Under the pieces are notes generated by a model. That model did not search any database. It was not told where the DNA came from and saw only the letters and a list, made by a program, of their open reading frames with translations. A DNA stretch of 15,556 nucleotides from an uncultured Bacillus sp. (lineage in GTDB: Bacteria > Bacillota > Bacilli > Bacillales > Cytobacillaceae), in assembly GCA_937902115.1 (NCBI GenBank), contig CALGSR010000466.1, positions 1 through 15,556 of the forward strand, written 5' to 3'. How positions within the stretch are numbered: position 1 is the first letter of the stretch; each line of letters opens with the position of its first letter. The translations under genes and the position numbers were made by a program. Below are positions 12,836-15,556 of this stretch, piece by piece.

Positions 12836-15079
12836 TTACTTTCTTCCAATTTCTCCGTCGGTTATCCAGAAGCCACCATGTTCTTTTACCCTGTTTCTTA
12901 CAGTTTTTTCTGAAATGCCCATATATTCAGCAATCGAATTTACCGTTATTTTTTCTTCAATACCACATGCTTCGAAAGCTGTTTCTAGTGCTTCGATACG
13001 TTCCTTTTTAGCTTCTTCAGGCGACTTCTTCTTGCTAAAATTCTTCTTCCAATTAGGACTTCCGTCATCTGGTTGTATATCCTTTAAGAATCCAGTATCA
13101 TCAATTCGATGGACAGGATACTGAAACCACATGTTCACTGGGTCGAACTTAGGATATTCTCGAAGAGTCCCTTCAACACGCCAGGCTGAGCGAATACGAA
13201 TGCCATCTACAGCTCTAGTAATCTCTGATTCAACTTGTTCTAAATTCTCAGGAGTTAGCGCTCGTTTTGCATGGGTGTTCATTTGGGAAACACTTTGCTG
13301 ATCATCAAGGCCTACATGTTCATCGAAATAATCAAAATTAACTTGTTTAATCACTTTCGCATAAATATTTGCAGTTGCTGCATCAGTTTGCTGATTGATT
13401 AATGCATCCGTTAACTCTAATTCTACTAAGTCAATCAAAGCATCAGGATCCCTTGCGAATACTCCGGAACCAGAAGCCCGGTCCATTGATTTCTTATTCC
13501 CCTGCGTTCCTTTAGAGTGATGGTGACAGTAGATAACACTAGAGCCTAATTCTGTTGCTATTTTGTCGAATTGGTTAGTAAAGTGAGCCATTTGGTCAGC
13601 GCTGTTCTCATCACCTGTTAAAACTTTATAAATAGGGTCGATAATAACGGCAATATAACCTTTTTTATGCGCTCTCCTAATTAATTTAGGAGCCAACTTG
13701 TCCATAGGTACAGACTTCCCTCTTAAATTCCAGATATCGATATTATTAATGTTATTTGGCCGCATCCCTAATGCCTGGTAAACATCTTTAAAACGGTGAA
13801 GCGCACTAGCCCTATCTAATTCCAAGTTTACATATAAGACATGACCTTTTGTGCATTGCCAGTCTAACCATTTGACTCCTTCAGCGATAGCAATCGTTAA
13901 TTCAATCAAAGCAAATGATTTACCGGCTTTTGATGGACCGGCCATTAGCATTTTATGTCCTTGCCTAAGCAACCCTTCAATTAACGGTGGAGCTAACTCA
14001 GGGAGATTGTCATAAACATCATCTAAACTCTCCATATCCGGAAGATCATCGTTCAAATCTTCTATCCATTCATGCCATTCATCCCAATTTGATTGGCCAA
14101 TATTTGTATCAATGATAAATTGCTTTTTTCCGTTTCGTTCGATACCAGGCATGCGTGATAATCTTGATGGATTTCTATTTTGTTTATCGATGTTTAGTCC
14201 GTTTTTCTTACATACGTTATAGAGATAATCCACACGTTTTCGATACTCTTCATAATTGGCAGCATCGATTTTCACAATGGCATGAACACTATTTTTTCCG
14301 CTATAAACCATAACAGCAATCGGCAATTCTAATTCACGCATTACTGCATTTTGCTTTTCGATTTCCATACTGTCCGATTCAACTAAGGCATATCGATAAT
14401 CAGAAACATTTTCATTTTTAACGCCCTTTCCATCTAATGGATTGAATCGAATCCAGGCGCCGGCTTCTTCTTTATAGTCGCCAAGAACAGAACCAATGTC
14501 ACCATCACATTTATTTAAGGCTTCGATTAATTGGCCAGCTGTGCGATCGTAAGCTCCTGATGTAGGTTTATAGATGATTTCCCCTGTTTTTTCATCGATG
14601 ATTTGGTATGTTTCTGTAACGTAACCTACATTATCGGTTGATTGGAAAAGTGTTTCTAAATAACGAGTGATTTCTCGTACCGGATTCCAGTAAGAAGGTT
14701 CATGTATTTCTTTGCCTTCTATCCAATTCTTATCAATGATTTTATAATCTTCATCCTTGCTAATGACATCATCCCAAGCAAGTTCATGGGAATCATCACT
14801 ATGAGTCTTTTTTGGCTGCCATCCGTTGTCTTTAGCCATCTGTGTTATCGTTGCTCCAGTGATCCCGGTTCCTTCAAAGCCAGTCCATTTTTTGAAGCAT
14901 TCACCGGAATGATAACGTGCGACATCCCTGGAACTCCAAACATCCCAATCACTCGCGGTATAACCTTCTTGTTTTAATGCCATTCCTACATTAAGCCAAT
15001 CTTGGTAATCTAAAAAAGATGGGTCAATGTATTCTAATAGAGCGATTAAGTTTAATTTGTTCTCCAAATGATTCACCAA
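12836..15079 (-). CDS. Fused primase-helicase (PriCT-2 / RepA-like ATPase)
   Basis: A 747-residue replication protein. Residues about 10-88 are a PriCT-2-type domain (LIALLEYIDPSFLDYQDW to ITQMAKDNGW). Residues about 225-330 look like a primase-polymerase core: an ExD-type acidic pair in YALVESDSME, an SxH motif in NSVHAIVKID, and PSRLSRMPG. Residues about 370-550 are a RepA-like helicase ATPase: Walker A GPSKAGKS (381-388), Walker B VIIDP (478-482), then CHHHSKG and the RASGSGVFARDPDALI segment. A winged-helix-like end (IAEYMGISEKTVRNRVKEH) near 710-735 probably binds DNA. The start is unsure: the frame opens at the TTG 15079, GTG 15076 follows, and TTG 15067 has GGTGA 5 bases upstream. It would unwind and prime phage DNA, probably at the adjacent repeats. 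Confidence 0.88.
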   Translation of the reverse strand: MVNHLENKLNLIALLEYIDPSFLDYQDWLNVGMALKQEGYTASDWDVWSSRDVARYHSGECFKKWTGFEGTGITGATITQMAKDNGWQPKKTHSDDSHELAWDDVISKDEDYKIIDKNWIEGKEIHEPSYWNPVREITRYLETLFQSTDNVGYVTETYQIIDEKTGEIIYKPTSGAYDRTAGQLIEALNKCDGDIGSVLGDYKEEAGAWIRFNPLDGKGVKNENVSDYRYALVESDSMEIEKQNAVMRELELPIAVMVYSGKNSVHAIVKIDAANYEEYRKRVDYLYNVCKKNGLNIDKQNRNPSRLSRMPGIERNGKKQFIIDTNIGQSNWDEWHEWIEDLNDDLPDMESLDDVYDNLPELAPPLIEGLLRQGHKMLMAGPSKAGKSFALIELTIAIAEGVKWLDWQCTKGHVLYVNLELDRASALHRFKDVYQALGMRPNNINNIDIWNLRGKSVPMDKLAPKLIRRAHKKGYIAVIIDPIYKVLTGDENSADQMAHFTNQFDKIATELGSSVIYCHHHSKGTQGNKKSMDRASGSGVFARDPDALIDLVELELTDALINQQTDAATANIYAKVIKQVNFDYFDEHVGLDDQQSVSQMNTHAKRALTPENLEQVESEITRAVDGIRIRSAWRVEGTLREYPKFDPVNMWFQYPVHRIDDTGFLKDIQPDDGSPNWKKNFSKKKSPEEAKKERIEALETAFEACGIEEKITVNSIAEYMGISEKTVRNRVKEHGGFWITDGEIGRK

Positions 15080-15108
15080 CTTTCATGATGCGACTTATTT
15101 TTACTAAT

Positions 15109-15339
15109 TTAATAAGCTTTTTTATACGCTTCATATGCCTGAGCAACCACAGTGAGTCTCTCAATCTCGAAAATCATCCATTCAACGTCCTGGAATCTCA
15201 CATATCCATTCGAATAATTTAGTTTCACTCGTTCTATTGAGTTGAGTTTATTATTTTTATTTAAACATTCCTTGCAAACATCCACTTCCCAACCATAGGA
15301 AAGAACGGTTCCGCATGCTTTGCATTCATCTAGTTTCAT
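15109..15339 (-). CDS. Small zinc ribbon-like protein
   Basis: A 76-residue protein (MKLDECKACGTVLSYGWEVD) with AAGGAGG upstream of the ATG at 15339; a longer open frame to 15393 lacks a ribosome site. It has two CxxC pairs (Cys6/Cys9 and Cys22/Cys25), 12 residues apart, which fit a zinc ribbon. The rest is a helix-rich segment with aromatic residues (VKLNYSNGYVRFQDVEWMIF, then VAQAYEAYKKAY). It lies 29 bp before the primase-helicase start. I recognise no named family; a small DNA- or protein-binding partner of replication is possible but not shown. Confidence 0.75.
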   Translation of the reverse strand: MKLDECKACGTVLSYGWEVDVCKECLNKNNKLNSIERVKLNYSNGYVRFQDVEWMIFEIERLTVVAQAYEAYKKAY

Positions 15340-15379
15340 GTGATGCCTCCTTAATTCGTTTTTTTCATTGGAAAGTACA

Positions 15380-15556
15380 TCACCATAAATCATTTTCTAT
15401 TACCATTTTTACTTGATGTTGATGTATTCTCTTTCGCATAACTGGATCTTTTAATTTTAAATTGGGTAACATTTTTTTGTGTTCTGGACAAAAATCGTGA
15501 CCACTTATAAAATTTGAACACTCTTCGCTCATAGGCAAATCACAAGTGGCTGTTAC
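15380..15556 (-). CDS. C-terminal end of a small Cys/His-rich protein (start beyond window)
   Basis: Open from the right edge to a TGA at 15380-15382, 58 residues seen. It contains CDLPMSEECSNF, then GHDFCPEHKK, giving Cys-x7-Cys-x9-Cys-x2-His, a zinc-binding-like spacing. The end is basic (MRKRIHQHQVKMVIENDLW). An internal ATG (MSEEC) has no ribosome site, so the gene probably begins to the right. The stop is 40 bp from the next start, with an AAGGAGG in between, so it belongs to the same operon. No family can be named from this part alone. Confidence 0.6.
   Translation of the reverse strand, partial: VTATCDLPMSEECSNFISGHDFCPEHKKMLPNLKLKDPVMRKRIHQHQVKMVIENDLW

Noticed and set aside
1..15556. 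tRNA genes, CRISPR arrays, insertion sequences, att sites
   Set aside because: No cloverleaf-like sequence, no regularly spaced array, no transposase and no integrase or candidate att core was seen in the window.

Overview
The window is a stretch of a tailed phage (siphovirus type) or prophage from a low-G+C Bacillota host, most likely Bacillaceae. The reasons are the AT-rich sequence, the strong AGGAGG-type ribosome binding sites, frequent TTG starts, a Fur-regulated basic protein A (FbpA) type gene, and a tail and head module of the HK97 / phi13 type seen in Bacillus and Staphylococcus phages. Every gene I can support is on the minus strand, so transcription runs from high to low coordinates. 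No integrase, repressor or lysis gene lies in the window, so lifestyle (free phage, prophage, remnant) cannot be decided here.

Read in the direction of transcription, the first block (15556 to about 10810) is the end of the replication and early module. It holds two small Cys/His proteins, a large fused primase-helicase, a roughly 290-bp non-coding region full of direct repeats, palindromes and a hairpin (candidate replication origin or control region), a MazG-like pyrophosphohydrolase, a RusA Holliday junction resolvase, three small proteins including an FbpA-domain protein, and a RinA/ArpU-like regulator that probably switches on the late genes.

A boundary region (10810-10577) follows, with a hairpin terminator, an inverted repeat and a 29-residue ORF overlapping the next gene. 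After it come an HNH endonuclease, a four-cysteine protein, a G/C-rich candidate cos site, and then the late operon: small and large terminase, portal, ClpP-like prohead protease, HK97-fold capsid protein, a small unknown protein, head-tail connector, head closure protein, HK97-gp10-like protein, tail terminator, phi13-type major tail protein, the G and G-T tail assembly chaperones joined by a programmed -1 frameshift, and the first 748 codons of the tape measure protein, which runs off the left edge.

The late genes work as one assembly line: HNH plus terminase cut and pump DNA through the portal into a shell matured by the protease, the connector genes seal it, and the tail genes build a long non-contractile tail on the tape measure. 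The genes are packed with 1-11 bp overlaps or tiny gaps. The parts least explained by known genes are the repeat-rich region at 12549-12835 and the leader region in front of the HNH gene.
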